From NCBI RefSeq assembly GCF_014838745.1, contig NZ_JABUXR010000006.1, forward strand, positions 43,543-107,542: a stretch of 64,000 bases of DNA, written 5' to 3'. The DNA comes from Limosilactobacillus urinaemulieris. Lineage in GTDB: Bacteria > Bacillota > Bacilli > Lactobacillales > Lactobacillaceae. Below are positions 36,719-46,028 of this stretch, in pieces. The translations under genes were made by a program, and so were the position numbers. The notes under the pieces were generated by a model. The model was not told the DNA's origin, ran no database searches, and saw only the letters and a program-made list of their open reading frames with translations. Position 1 is the first letter of the stretch. Each line of letters starts with the position of its first letter.

Positions 36719-38638
36719 ATGAAAGAACATAAGAAATTATATAAGTCCGGGAAAAATTGGGTAACCGCAACAATATTGACAGCTGCAATTACCGCTACTG
36801 GATTATATGCTAGTTCACCAGTTCATGCAGCAAATGATGAACAAAATACTAATTCGACAGTGGCCCAAATCCAGAATGACCAACCTTTGACCGTGAGTGA
36901 CGCTCAAACCAATAATCAGTCAATTGATAATGCTTCAAAGCAGGCTGAGTTAGAGCAACAAATTAAGCAAGCTCAGACTGAAGTTCAGCAAAAGCAGAAT
37001 GACTATAATAATGCTAAAACTGCCCAGGAAGAAGCTAGTAAAGAGCTTATGAAAATCGGTGGAGATTGGGCAAGAAATCAGCGATATGTAAGACAATATA
37101 AAAATTACGCGCCCACAACGATAGATCTATATAATAAAACAGATACTCAATTATTTGCAGATTATGACCGATTGAGGAGTGAAGCTAACGATTTATTGAC
37201 TTCAGAACCGGAAAAGTTGCAAGAACAATATTATAATAAATGGTTAGATGCTTATAATAAAATACAACAAATATATGATAATCGTAGGGGACATTTTTCT
37301 GATCAGGATCAAGCTACTATTGAAGAACTCACTAAGGAGAGGGAGAAATACAATGCAAAATATCAAGAAATGATCCCCTTAGTGAAACAAGGAAACAAGG
37401 CTTACGAAAAGGCATCAGCTGACTCTCAAGCCGCTCTTACTAAATGGAGAAAATTTAGGGATTCACCTTTACATACTGAGAATTGGGCAAACCTAGGCGG
37501 ATGGTATACTTTTGATCCATCGTACCTATCCCCAGAGGATCAAAATAAGTACAATAAAGCAGTTGCCTTTTTGAACCAATATAGTGCAAAGTTAAATAAA
37601 ATTAATGATGATTATACACAAGCTGCTAGAAACAATGATAATGCAACTCAAGCAGTTAATCAGGCCAGCAATGCCTTAGCACAAGCCAATTTTAAGTTAA
37701 CAGCATTAAAAGCTGAGCTAGCAAAATTACAGTCAAGCGATAGCAGTGCTGGTTCGAGTGCAGCAAAACCAAGTGATAGCAGTGCTAGTTCGAGTGCGGC
37801 CAAGCCAAGCGACAGCAGTGCCAGTTCGAGTGCAGCTAAACCAAGTGACAGTAGTGCCAGCTCGAGTGCAGCTAAGCCAAGTGACAGCAGTGCCAGCTCG
37901 AGTGCGGCCAAGCCAAGTGATAGCAGTGCTAGTTCGAGTGCAGCTAAGCCAAGTGATAGCAGTGCCAGCTCGAGTGCGGCCAAGCCAAGTGATAGCAGTG
38001 CTAGTTCGAGTGCGGCCAAGCCAAGTGATAGCAGTGCTAGTTCGAGTGCAGCTAAGCCAAGTGATAGCAGTGCCAGCTCGAGTGCGGCCAAGCCAAGTGA
38101 TAGCAGTGCTAGTTCGAGTGCAGCTAAACCAAGTGACAGTAGTGCTAGTTCGAGTGCAGCTAAGCCAAGTGACAGCAGTGCTAGTTCGAGTGCGGCCAAG
38201 CCAAGTGATAGCAGTGCTAGTTCGAGTGCAGCTAAACCGAGTGATAGCAGTTCCAGTTCGAGTGCAGCTAAACCAAGTGACAGTAGTGCCAGCTCGAGTG
38301 CAGCTAAGTCAAGTGACAACAGTGCTAGTTTAAGTGCGGCTAAACAAAGCGACAGCAGTGCCACTCAATTAAATACTAGTTCAGGTGTAGCTCAGTCAAT
38401 AAATGATGACAAGGTTAGTTTTGGTGCGGCAGATATCAAGAGTGGATTAGGTGATAAACCAGCTCAAGTAGCATTTGTTGCACCTAATAGCTCACAAGCA
38501 AGTAACCCAAGTTCAAACCAAAGCCAAAAGAAAAATAGTCTTCCACAAACTGGAAATGATAACTCAATATCATTAATTGCATTAGGCGCCCTTACAGCTA
38601 TCTTTGGCTTAGGAGTAGTTAAAAAGAAACAATTCTAA
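36719..38638 (+). CDS. LPXTG-anchored surface protein with Ser-rich repeats
   Basis: The 639-aa protein begins with a KxYKxGKxW-type signal peptide (KKLYKSGKNW, cleavage near AHA-ANDE, about 37). Residues 75-130 and 300-340 are predicted coiled coils rich in Gln/Lys/Ala. Residues 340-545 are about 17 copies of a 12-residue unit (AAKPSDSSASSS). The end is LPQTG, a hydrophobic helix and KKKQF, a sortase A anchor. Such Ser-rich stalks are often glycosylated and hold an N-terminal binding region away from the wall. The middle (about 100-300) has no domain I recognise. It is monocistronic. Confidence 0.9.
   Translation: MKEHKKLYKSGKNWVTATILTAAITATGLYASSPVHAANDEQNTNSTVAQIQNDQPLTVSDAQTNNQSIDNASKQAELEQQIKQAQTEVQQKQNDYNNAKTAQEEASKELMKIGGDWARNQRYVRQYKNYAPTTIDLYNKTDTQLFADYDRLRSEANDLLTSEPEKLQEQYYNKWLDAYNKIQQIYDNRRGHFSDQDQATIEELTKEREKYNAKYQEMIPLVKQGNKAYEKASADSQAALTKWRKFRDSPLHTENWANLGGWYTFDPSYLSPEDQNKYNKAVAFLNQYSAKLNKINDDYTQAARNNDNATQAVNQASNALAQANFKLTALKAELAKLQSSDSSAGSSAAKPSDSSASSSAAKPSDSSASSSAAKPSDSSASSSAAKPSDSSASSSAAKPSDSSASSSAAKPSDSSASSSAAKPSDSSASSSAAKPSDSSASSSAAKPSDSSASSSAAKPSDSSASSSAAKPSDSSASSSAAKPSDSSASSSAAKPSDSSASSSAAKPSDSSSSSSAAKPSDSSASSSAAKSSDNSASLSAAKQSDSSATQLNTSSGVAQSINDDKVSFGAADIKSGLGDKPAQVAFVAPNSSQASNPSSNQSQKKNSLPQTGNDNSISLIALGALTAIFGLGVVKKKQF
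37737..38365 (+). repeat. In-frame 36-bp tandem repeat array
   Basis: About 17 copies of a 36-base unit encode AAKPSDSSASSS. Copies vary at third positions (gcggcc/gcagct/gcaaaa; agtgatagc/agcgacagc), so they have diverged at silent sites but stayed fixed at protein level. The last two units drift in sequence (AKSSDN, AKQSDS). Copy number is likely variable between strains. Confidence 0.95.
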
Positions 38639-38646
38639 TTTCAAGT

Positions 38647-38718
38647 AAATAAAAGTCCCTTAACTTTCAATCCGAATGACAGAAATGTCAGGAAACGGAG
38701 TGTTAGGGGACTTTATTT
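38647..38718. terminator. Bidirectional terminator between the surface protein and the integrase-like gene
   Basis: AAATAAAAGTCCCTTAAC (38647-38664) pairs with GTTAGGGGACTTTATTT (38702-38718) with one bulge. An inner TGACA-GAAA-TGTCA stem is at 38677-38690. Confidence 0.85.
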
Positions 38719-39545
38719 ATTATGGTTAATCAGTTGCTTTTGATAATACAGTAGTGAAGCTGGGTCCAACCGTAATTTCTCCATCAATTGGGCAGGAGAA
38801 AGCTTTGGATGATTGTTGAGTTCGTAGAGAATGTATGCCTGATGGAGAAATTTTGGGGCTAGGCTAAAGTAAAGGCAAGATAACCTTCATCTTGACGCAG
38901 GTATTTATGCAGACCAGCATTTGAAAGTCCGGGATTATCCGGTGAGAACCGCTGCTTAAGAAAGATTTGGGGAGAATGTTGGAGTTCTTGTAAGGGCTTA
39001 ATGAAGAAATTAAAGTTACTGATGAATTTCTTCTCGGTTTCATTAGCAGGACTAAGCTTTTGCCAAACGTTTTCAAAACCGGGAGCAAGGAATTCACTAA
39101 CCGTGTATCCGCGACTGGAGAGAAAAATTGTTAGGCGAGTGTAAAAGTGAATTTGGTTATCCTGGAGAATTTCAGGAAGCTTTTCAAGCCACTTAGTTGT
39201 TAACCGCTTATTATTGCTAGTTGCTTTCCCGTGGATTGTCAGGGTTGGGTAAATCTTGATTAACTTATGAGTAAAAAGGTAACGAAAATAACGATTCAGG
39301 TGGGAAAGGTTCTTGTTGTAAGTGCTAAGGGTAATCTTTTCATTTTCTTTTAGGGCAGTCAGGAAGGCACGAACGTCGGTTTCGGTAAGGTTAATTAGCT
39401 GAGGACTAGTAGCAAATTCTGGTCGATTGTCCATGAGAAAAGTGAAGAAATGAGTTAGGGTAGCATCGTAGGTCTTAATTGTTAGTGGTGCCAGTCCCTG
39501 TTGATTTAAGAATAATTGAAAACGGTCTTGGTATGGGTAATTCAT
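38713..39545 (-). pseudogene. Integrase-fold protein, frameshifted
   Basis: ATG 39545 (- strand, AAGGAG upstream) starts MNYPYQDRFQLFLNQQG, a phage-integrase SAM-like core-binding domain (about 1-95). The frame stops at 38859-38861 after GYLAFTLA. The +1 frame continues LYFSLAPKFLHQAYILYELN... to a stop at 38713-38715. Adding one base near 38876 restores a 277-aa protein. The catalytic part is degenerate: SSRGYTVSEFL stands where GLRVSEL would be, with Tyr for the catalytic Arg. It was probably not an active recombinase even when intact. Confidence 0.75.
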
Positions 39546-39690
39546 GTTTCGTCTCCTTGATAAGCAGATATTTACTTTAACTAACATTTTAAACCAAAAT
39601 CACTCAAAAGAAAAGAACCCACAACAGTTCACACGCCCTTGCTAGATTTGCTATAATCGAGGTTGACTAAAAAATGAAGGACTTGATTAA

Positions 39691-40929
39691 ATGATCATCA
39701 AACACTTACCACCAATCTTTGAACCTACACGACCAGTACTCCAAAAAATTGAGGAAGCAGGATTCGAAGCCTATTTTGTGGGTGGTTGCGTTCGTGACAC
39801 GATCTTAGGCGATTCAATCCATGATATTGATATTGCTACCAGTGCTTATCCAAGTGAAATTAAAGCGATTTTTAACCGCACCGTTGATACTGGGATCGAA
39901 CATGGCACGGTGATGATTCTTGATCATGGGACGGGATATGAAACCACAACATTTCGAACCGAATCTGGCTACCAAGATTTTCGGCGTCCTGATAAGGTAA
40001 CCTTTGTTCGGTCGTTAAGCGAGGATCTTAAACGGCGTGATTTTACGATTAATGCACTCGCGTTGAAGGAAAATGGTGAGGTAATTGATCTTTTTAATGG
40101 TTTAGACGACCTAAAACATCATTTAATCAAGGCTGTCGGGGATCCTAATGAGCGATTCCATGAAGACGCATTGCGGATGATGCGCGCTGTTCGCTTTGCT
40201 AGTAAATTGGATTTCGTAATTGCTACAAAGACCCTTGATGGGATTAAGCAGAATGCACCTCTGTTGGACAAAATTGCGGTTGAACGGATTCGAGTCGAAT
40301 TCGAGAAATTATTACTAGGACAAAATCCGGTAGCAGGCCTGAATGAGTTTCTGCAAACGGGTCTTTATCAATATTGTCCAGGATTATCTGGACAAAAGGA
40401 AAAATTAAGTGGTCTGTTATTATTAAATAATTGGCAACTTCAAAACAATGAGCAGGCATGGGCTACACTTGTGACCCAACTTGGCTTGAGTTTACAAGAG
40501 AGTGGTAAGTTTCTTCGCCGGTGGAAGACTTCTAACGAACTGATCACCAATGTGAAGAAGATGCTTCCAGTGATTGCTGGATTAAGAACTAGTGATTTAT
40601 CACCGCTAACCTTATTTAAGGCTGGGAAAAAAGCTGTCCAGGATGCTAATCAAGTTGCTAAATTATATGGCTGGGCAATTCCTGATGAACAATTAATGAA
40701 GCAGTACGACTCATTACCCATTAAAAGCGGTAAAGAACTGGCTGTTAATGGGGGAATTCTAATTAATGATGCAGGGATAAAGCCTGGTCCATTACTAGGA
40801 AAGATCATTAAAAAGCTAACAGTACAAGTTGTTAACGGTGAATTGCCTAATGATAGGGAAAACTTAATTAATGAAGCAGAAAAAATTAAAAAAAGAGGGA
40901 TAAAACGAGATGCAAACAATGCAAGCTGA
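39691..40929 (+). CDS. cca: CCA-adding tRNA nucleotidyltransferase
   Basis: Adds or repairs the 3' CCA of tRNAs using CTP and ATP. The 412-aa class II enzyme has GGCVRDTILG and DIDIATSA with the metal-binding DxD (about 30-50), RRDFTINALAL and FHEDALRMMRAVRFASKL. AUG 39691 has a weak site (GAAGGA). The end overlaps the ABC-F start by 20 bases. Confidence 0.96.
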   Translation: MIIKHLPPIFEPTRPVLQKIEEAGFEAYFVGGCVRDTILGDSIHDIDIATSAYPSEIKAIFNRTVDTGIEHGTVMILDHGTGYETTTFRTESGYQDFRRPDKVTFVRSLSEDLKRRDFTINALALKENGEVIDLFNGLDDLKHHLIKAVGDPNERFHEDALRMMRAVRFASKLDFVIATKTLDGIKQNAPLLDKIAVERIRVEFEKLLLGQNPVAGLNEFLQTGLYQYCPGLSGQKEKLSGLLLLNNWQLQNNEQAWATLVTQLGLSLQESGKFLRRWKTSNELITNVKKMLPVIAGLRTSDLSPLTLFKAGKKAVQDANQVAKLYGWAIPDEQLMKQYDSLPIKSGKELAVNGGILINDAGIKPGPLLGKIIKKLTVQVVNGELPNDRENLINEAEKIKKRGIKRDANNAS

Positions 40930-42820
40930 GGGATTAACCAGTACTTATGGTGAGAAAACCCTGTTTGATAATGTCTCCTTTATAATTAATGAAAACGATC
41001 GAATTGGTTTAATCGGTGTTAACGGGAGTGGGAAGACCAGTCTCCTTAACGTTATCAGTAAGCGGACGAGTCCGGAAAGCGGCTCGATCACTACACCAAA
41101 TGACTACACGATTGGGTATCTGCAACAACAGCCAGCGCTTGACCCAACCAAAACGATTATGGATGCAATATTTGAAGGCGATCAGCCTGTTTTTCAAACT
41201 ATTCGGGAATATGAACTTGCACTTGATCGTTTTAGTAATCATCCCGAAGATCCTCAAGCAATGGATCAATACACGAAGTTACAAGCAAAGATGGATCAAG
41301 AGGATGCATGGGAAGCTGATAGCCGGGTTAAAACGATCCTTACCCAATTAAAAATTAAGAACGTTAGTCAAAAGGTTAGTGAATTATCTGGTGGTCAGCA
41401 GAAGCGAGTAGGGCTAGCACAGGTATTAATTCAACACCCAGATTTATTGCTTTTAGATGAACCAACCAACCACTTAGACCTTGATTCAGTAGTTTGGCTT
41501 CAAGACTTTCTTGCTTCTTATAAGGGAGCAGTCCTTTTGGTAACTCACGATCGGTACTTTCTCGACCAAGTTACTAACCACATCTGGGAATTGTCATTTG
41601 GTCACCTTTATCATTATGATGGTAATTATCAAGACTTTGTTCGGCAAAAGGCAGAACGGGTAGAATTAGCTAAGGATACCGAGAAAAAGAATCAGCAACT
41701 ATACAAGAAGGAATTAGCATGGATGCGAACCGGTGCTAAGGCCCGATCAACCAAGCAAAAGGGACGGATTAATCGTTTCCATGAGCTTGAAGATAAGGTT
41801 GGTAATCTAAAAACTGACGAAGATATTTCAATCAATTTAGGCTCGCAACGGCTTGGTAAAGATGTAATTAAATTTAAAAATGCCGATTTGACTCTGGGTG
41901 ATCATCGAATTCTCCATAATTTTGATTGGTTAGTTCAGGCGGGTGACCGAATTGGAATTACTGGTGAAAACGGTGCAGGGAAGACCAGCCTGTTGAATGT
42001 GATTGCACAACGGGTGCCATTAGATAGTGGGGTGCTCAAAATTGGTGAAACGGTAAAGCTTGCTTATTACACTCAGCAAACTGAGGGAATTGATGATGAT
42101 AAACGAATGATTAGTTTCCTGAGTGAAATTGCTGAAAATGTTACCGATAAGGACGGCAATAAGCTCAGTGTTACCCAGCTTCTTGAGCGATTTTTATTCC
42201 CCCGCTTCATGCACGGAACGTTGATTAGAAAGCTTTCAGGTGGTGAGAAACGCCGTCTGTACTTGCTGAAAATCCTTATGCAGCAGCCCAACGTCCTTCT
42301 TCTTGACGAACCAACTAACGATCTTGATATTGGAACATTAACGGTTTTAGAAGATTATCTGGATAACTTTGCGGGAACTGTTATTACAGTTTCTCATGAT
42401 CGCTATTTCTTGGACAAAGTAGCTGATGACTTGTTAATTTTCCACGGTAATGGTGATATTCAACGTTATACTGGACGTTTTACTGATTACCTTACTGATG
42501 CTAAAAAGCAGGCTGAAGAGGAGCAACAACAAAAACGAGCTGCAAAAAAGCAACAAACTGCCAAGCGTCAACAGCCAATGTCAAGTTCAAGCGAAAAGAA
42601 AAAAACTAAGCTAACGTATGCGGAAAAGTTGGAATGGGATCATATTGACGATGATCTTGATCAACTTGATAATAAGCGTAAGTCAATTGAGAAACAGATG
42701 ACCGAACAGTCTGCCAATTATCAAAAACTAGCTGAATTGCAAAAGGAGCTAGATCAGGTCAAAAAAGAAATTGACAATAAAACAGCGCGGTGGGAATATT
42801 TAAGTAACTACATTGACTAA
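40910..42820 (+). CDS. ABC-F ATPase, Uup type
   Basis: This is a soluble ABC-F protein of 636 aa with two nucleotide-binding domains and no membrane segment. Walker A motifs are GVNGSGKTS (about 37) and GENGAGKTS (about 352); signatures are LSGGQQKR and LSGGEKRR. The C-terminal coiled coil (about 560-636) is typical of Uup, which binds branched DNA and ribosomes. It lacks the features of resistance ABC-F proteins that I know, but this is not decisive. The start lies inside cca. Confidence 0.92.
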   Translation: MQTMQAEGLTSTYGEKTLFDNVSFIINENDRIGLIGVNGSGKTSLLNVISKRTSPESGSITTPNDYTIGYLQQQPALDPTKTIMDAIFEGDQPVFQTIREYELALDRFSNHPEDPQAMDQYTKLQAKMDQEDAWEADSRVKTILTQLKIKNVSQKVSELSGGQQKRVGLAQVLIQHPDLLLLDEPTNHLDLDSVVWLQDFLASYKGAVLLVTHDRYFLDQVTNHIWELSFGHLYHYDGNYQDFVRQKAERVELAKDTEKKNQQLYKKELAWMRTGAKARSTKQKGRINRFHELEDKVGNLKTDEDISINLGSQRLGKDVIKFKNADLTLGDHRILHNFDWLVQAGDRIGITGENGAGKTSLLNVIAQRVPLDSGVLKIGETVKLAYYTQQTEGIDDDKRMISFLSEIAENVTDKDGNKLSVTQLLERFLFPRFMHGTLIRKLSGGEKRRLYLLKILMQQPNVLLLDEPTNDLDIGTLTVLEDYLDNFAGTVITVSHDRYFLDKVADDLLIFHGNGDIQRYTGRFTDYLTDAKKQAEEEQQQKRAAKKQQTAKRQQPMSSSSEKKKTKLTYAEKLEWDHIDDDLDQLDNKRKSIEKQMTEQSANYQKLAELQKELDQVKKEIDNKTARWEYLSNYID

Positions 42821-42835
42821 CAGTGAGGATACGTA

Positions 42836-43798
42836 ATGACAATCAATGAAAATGAACAACAATATTTAAATTTAGCGCAATATGTGTTGGAGCATGGTCA
42901 CACTAAGGGTGATCGTACCGGCACGGGAACAAGATCTGTTTTTGGCTATCAAATGCGGTTTAATCTTGAAAAAGGATTTCCACTACTTACAACCAAGAAG
43001 GTTCCGTTTGGCTTAATAAAAAGTGAATTGTTATGGTTTCTTCGGGGAGATACTAACATTCAATTCCTTTTAAAACACAAAAATCATATTTGGGATGAAT
43101 GGGCATTTAAAAAATGGGTAGAGAGTGATGAGTATCATGGTCCAGATATGACGGATTTTGGTCATCGCTGGCTTCAGGATCCTGAGTTTAAGAAGGTCTA
43201 TTTAAAAGAAAAACGTGATTTTTGTGACCGGATTGTTAACGATGATGATTTTGCTAAGAAATATGGTGACTTGGGATTAGTTTATGGTAGTCAGTGGCGT
43301 CACTGGAAAACTAGCAATGGGCAAACAATTGATCAGATTGCTAATGTGATTCATCAAATAAAGACGACTCCGGATTCGCGGCGGATGATTGTTTCTGCCT
43401 GGAACCCGGAAGATGTTCCATCAATGGCCTTACCTCCTTGCCATACGATGTTCCAGTTTTATGTGAATGACGGGAAGTTAAGTTGCCAACTATACCAACG
43501 AAGCGCCGATATCTTTCTTGGAGTGCCATTTAATATCGCTAGTTATGCATTGTTAACGCACATGATTGCTCATCAATGCGGGCTGCAGGTAGGTGATTTT
43601 GTTCATACTTTGGGGGATGCTCATATTTATTTGAATCATCTTTCACAGATCAAGGAACAATTATCACGAACGCCACATAAGGCGCCTAAATTAATCTTAC
43701 CGGATGAACCTAAGCCGATTGACGAATACCAGATGAGTGATATTAAATTAGAAAACTACACTCACGAACCAGCTATTAAGGCACCAGTTGCAGTTTAA
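42836..43798 (+). CDS. thyA: Thymidylate synthase
   Basis: Methylates dUMP to dTMP using methylene-tetrahydrofolate. At 320 aa it is the Lactobacillus type, longer than the 264-aa E. coli enzyme by an insert at about 85-135. The catalytic cysteine is in [13 protein letters not shown] (about 200), and the phosphate-binding [10 protein letters not shown] and [19 protein letters not shown] are present. dfrA follows after 19 bases and recycles the dihydrofolate made here. Confidence 0.98.
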   Translation: MTINENEQQYLNLAQYVLEHGHTKGDRTGTGTRSVFGYQMRFNLEKGFPLLTTKKVPFGLIKSELLWFLRGDTNIQFLLKHKNHIWDEWAFKKWVESDEYHGPDMTDFGHRWLQDPEFKKVYLKEKRDFCDRIVNDDDFAKKYGDLGLVYGSQWRHWKTSNGQTIDQIANVIHQIKTTPDSRRMIVSAWNPEDVPSMALPPCHTMFQFYVNDGKLSCQLYQRSADIFLGVPFNIASYALLTHMIAHQCGLQVGDFVHTLGDAHIYLNHLSQIKEQLSRTPHKAPKLILPDEPKPIDEYQMSDIKLENYTHEPAIKAPVAV

Positions 43799-43817
43799 AT
43801 TAAGGGGAGACAAAAAA

Positions 43818-44306
43818 ATGCGTGAAGTTAATTTTATTTGGGCTGAGGATCTTGATGGTTGGATTGGGAAGGACAATCAGCTGCCTTGGCATGTTTCAGC
43901 AGACTTAAAACATTTTCGCAAATTAACAGCTAATCACCCAATTATTATGGGAAGGAAAAACTATAATTCGATTGGTCAGCCGTTACCACACCGGCAGAAT
44001 ATTGTGTTAACACATCAATCAATTGCTAATGACCAGGTTACGGTTGTCCATGATGTTGAAACTCTCGACCAGCTGATTGATGCGTTACCGGATAATCAGG
44101 TATATGTAATTGGTGGTGCACGAATTTTCTCCTTAATGATGCCGTTAGTAAATAAACTTGAGCGAACAATCATTAATGGTCATTATAACGGTGACGTAAA
44201 AATGCCATCGATCAGTTATGATCAATGGCATTTGATTAACCGTGATGAAGTTAATGAAGATGGTCAGACTAGTTGTTGGTTTGAAACCTGGGAGTTAAAC
44301 AAATAA
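43818..44306 (+). CDS. dfrA: Dihydrofolate reductase
   Basis: Reduces dihydrofolate with NADPH. The 162-aa enzyme has IGKDNQLPWHVSADLKHFRKLT (active-site region with Asp at about 27), MGRKNYNSIG and YVIGGARIF. ATG 43818 has AAGGGGAGA 7 bases upstream; an in-frame start at 43788 would sit in thyA. Its 3' end overlaps the convergent hemolysin III-like gene by 12 bases. Confidence 0.97.
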   Translation: MREVNFIWAEDLDGWIGKDNQLPWHVSADLKHFRKLTANHPIIMGRKNYNSIGQPLPHRQNIVLTHQSIANDQVTVVHDVETLDQLIDALPDNQVYVIGGARIFSLMMPLVNKLERTIINGHYNGDVKMPSISYDQWHLINRDEVNEDGQTSCWFETWELNK

Positions 44307-44933
44307 AAGGATTGAAAAGAACATAAAGGTAGTTCCTCCTAATACAAAGATATGCCAAATAAGGTGAGTGTACTGTGTTGGCCGACTGTAAAATAGTGCG
44401 CCGATTGTAAAGGTTAAGCCACCCGCAAAGAGCAAGCCAAACCCCACTGGACCTAAGGCATCCCAAAGCGGCCAAAAGGCGACAATACATAACCAGCCCA
44501 TCAGGACGTATAAGAGAGTTGACCAGTGACTTTTTTTCCTTAACCAAATACTTTTGTAAACAACGCCTATAATTGCCAGCGCCCAAATAACTCCAAATAG
44601 GGTCCAGCCTTGCCAACCCTTAATACTTACAAGACAATAAGGAGTATATGTCCCAGCAATTAGGATATAGATAAAATCATGATCAAAGATTTGGAAAATT
44701 CGTCGTGCTTTGGTAAAGTAGAGCGAATGATAAAGTGTAGAGAAAAGATAAAATAATACGAGGGTACTTCCATATATTGTAAAAGTAACGATTCTCATTG
44801 GGCTACCCGTATGCACGGCCTTAAGTATTAGGAGTACTAAACCAGCAACTGCAAGGGCGAGACCAATCCCATGGGTAATTGCATTTCCAATTTCAATAAT
44901 TACTGAATGCTTTGTTTCTCTGCTTTTTTCCAT
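44295..44933 (-). CDS. trhA: Hemolysin III / TrhA family membrane protein
   Basis: This PAQR-family integral membrane protein of 212 aa has seven hydrophobic helices. The metal-binding residues are in THGIGL, STLYHSLYF, DHDFIYILIAGTYTPY and WHIFVLGGTTFM. TrhA-like proteins have been linked to membrane energy homeostasis; hemolytic activity is not implied. I take ATG 44933 (GAAAGGGGT upstream) over an upstream ATG at 45035 that adds an unlikely hydrophobic extension. Confidence 0.88.
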   Translation of the reverse strand: MEKSRETKHSVIIEIGNAITHGIGLALAVAGLVLLILKAVHTGSPMRIVTFTIYGSTLVLFYLFSTLYHSLYFTKARRIFQIFDHDFIYILIAGTYTPYCLVSIKGWQGWTLFGVIWALAIIGVVYKSIWLRKKSHWSTLLYVLMGWLCIVAFWPLWDALGPVGFGLLFAGGLTFTIGALFYSRPTQYTHLIWHIFVLGGTTFMFFSILLFV

Positions 44934-45009
44934 TTTTCTACCCCTTTCGTGTAATGTAGCAATGAATTTTACCGCTACTTTTGCTATACTTAAATAATAA
45001 ATAAACAAG

Positions 45010-45038
45010 TTGACCAGCGCAAATTTATATCGCATAAT
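45010..45038 (+). promoter_or_regulatory. degV promoter
   Basis: TTGACC (45010-45015), 17 bases, CATAAT (45033-45038). A small CTAGT/ACTAG hairpin (45059-45075) lies in the leader. Confidence 0.55.
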
Positions 45039-45115
45039 GGTTCATGAAACTTTGCCATCTAGTTTTTAAGACTAGATCATTATAACATAACATTTTCTAG
45101 GAAGAGTGAATTTTC

Positions 45116-45958
45116 ATGGGAAAGATTAAGATCGTTTGTGATTCCTCTGCAGGATTAACAGAAGAAGAAATAAAGAAGTATGACATTACTGTTGTTCCAT
45201 TAACGGTAATGATTGATGGAACTGTATATGTGGAACGGGAAACAATTACTAATGACCAGTTCCCAGAATTAATGAAAAACGCTAAATCATTGCCTAAAAC
45301 ATCCCAACCACCAATTGGACGGTTTGTTGATGCGTTTAACAAACTTGGTGAAGACGGTAGTGAGGTTCTATGTGTCAACATGATGGAATCTATTAGTGGA
45401 ACTGTTCATGCAGCTGAACAAGCTGCTGGAATGACGAAGACTAAGGTTACTGTTTACGACTCCCAGACAACCGACCGGGGAATGGCTTTCCAGATCATTG
45501 AGGCGGCTAAAGTAATTGAAAATGGTGGCTCTGTTGAGGATGCGATCGAACGAATGAAGTATGTTCTTGCACATTCTAAGCTTTATTTGGCAATTGATAA
45601 CTTAGACAATTTGGTTGCTGGTGGTCGTGTCAGCAAATTTGCGGGGGCTCTCTCTAATTTATTAAACATTAAATTAATGCTTCAAGTTTATGGCGGCCAG
45701 ATCCATATTATTATGAAGGGTCGGGGAAAGAAGGCCCTTCATAAAGAGTGGAATCGAATTTTAGATGAAATGAAAAATGGCCCTAAAGTTATGGGCGCTG
45801 GTATTTCTCATGTTGAAGGGGATAGTGAAGTCAACCGTCTTTTAACGAAGATTAAGGAATTTGAACCTAATCTCGATATCGTAGTTCGGGAAACCGTGCC
45901 GATTATCGCCACACATACAGGTTTAGGAGCTTGTTGTTTGCTTTACTATACTGAATAG
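45116..45958 (+). CDS. DegV family fatty-acid-binding protein
   Basis: DegV proteins bind fatty acids and serve as FakB-type partners of fatty acid kinase FakA. The 280-aa protein has CDSSAGLTEEE at the N-terminus and the lipid-binding SISGTVHAAEQAA (about 92), plus GGRVSKFAGALSNLLNIK. GGAAGAG precedes ATG 45116. The kinase partner is not in this window. Confidence 0.92.
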   Translation: MGKIKIVCDSSAGLTEEEIKKYDITVVPLTVMIDGTVYVERETITNDQFPELMKNAKSLPKTSQPPIGRFVDAFNKLGEDGSEVLCVNMMESISGTVHAAEQAAGMTKTKVTVYDSQTTDRGMAFQIIEAAKVIENGGSVEDAIERMKYVLAHSKLYLAIDNLDNLVAGGRVSKFAGALSNLLNIKLMLQVYGGQIHIIMKGRGKKALHKEWNRILDEMKNGPKVMGAGISHVEGDSEVNRLLTKIKEFEPNLDIVVRETVPIIATHTGLGACCLLYYTE

Positions 45959-46028
45959 TTTAAATTTAAACATTTCGGAAGCGGTCATAGTCAATATGCC
46001 GCTTTTTTTGGTAAAGGGTGAAATAATA

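Noticed and set aside
37660-38364. A 234-aa minus-strand frame and a 195-aa third-frame ORF across the surface-protein repeats
   Set aside because: The 36-base unit is a multiple of three, so frames without a stop in one unit stay open through the whole array. The Leu/Ala-rich translation is a shadow.
37737-38365. Regular 36-bp repeats could suggest a CRISPR array
   Set aside because: There are no spacers, the units are contiguous and in frame in an LPXTG protein, and no cas genes are present.
44295-44306. Twelve-base convergent overlap of dfrA and the hemolysin III-like gene as a sign of truncation
   Set aside because: Both proteins have normal length and endings, so this is only compact packing.
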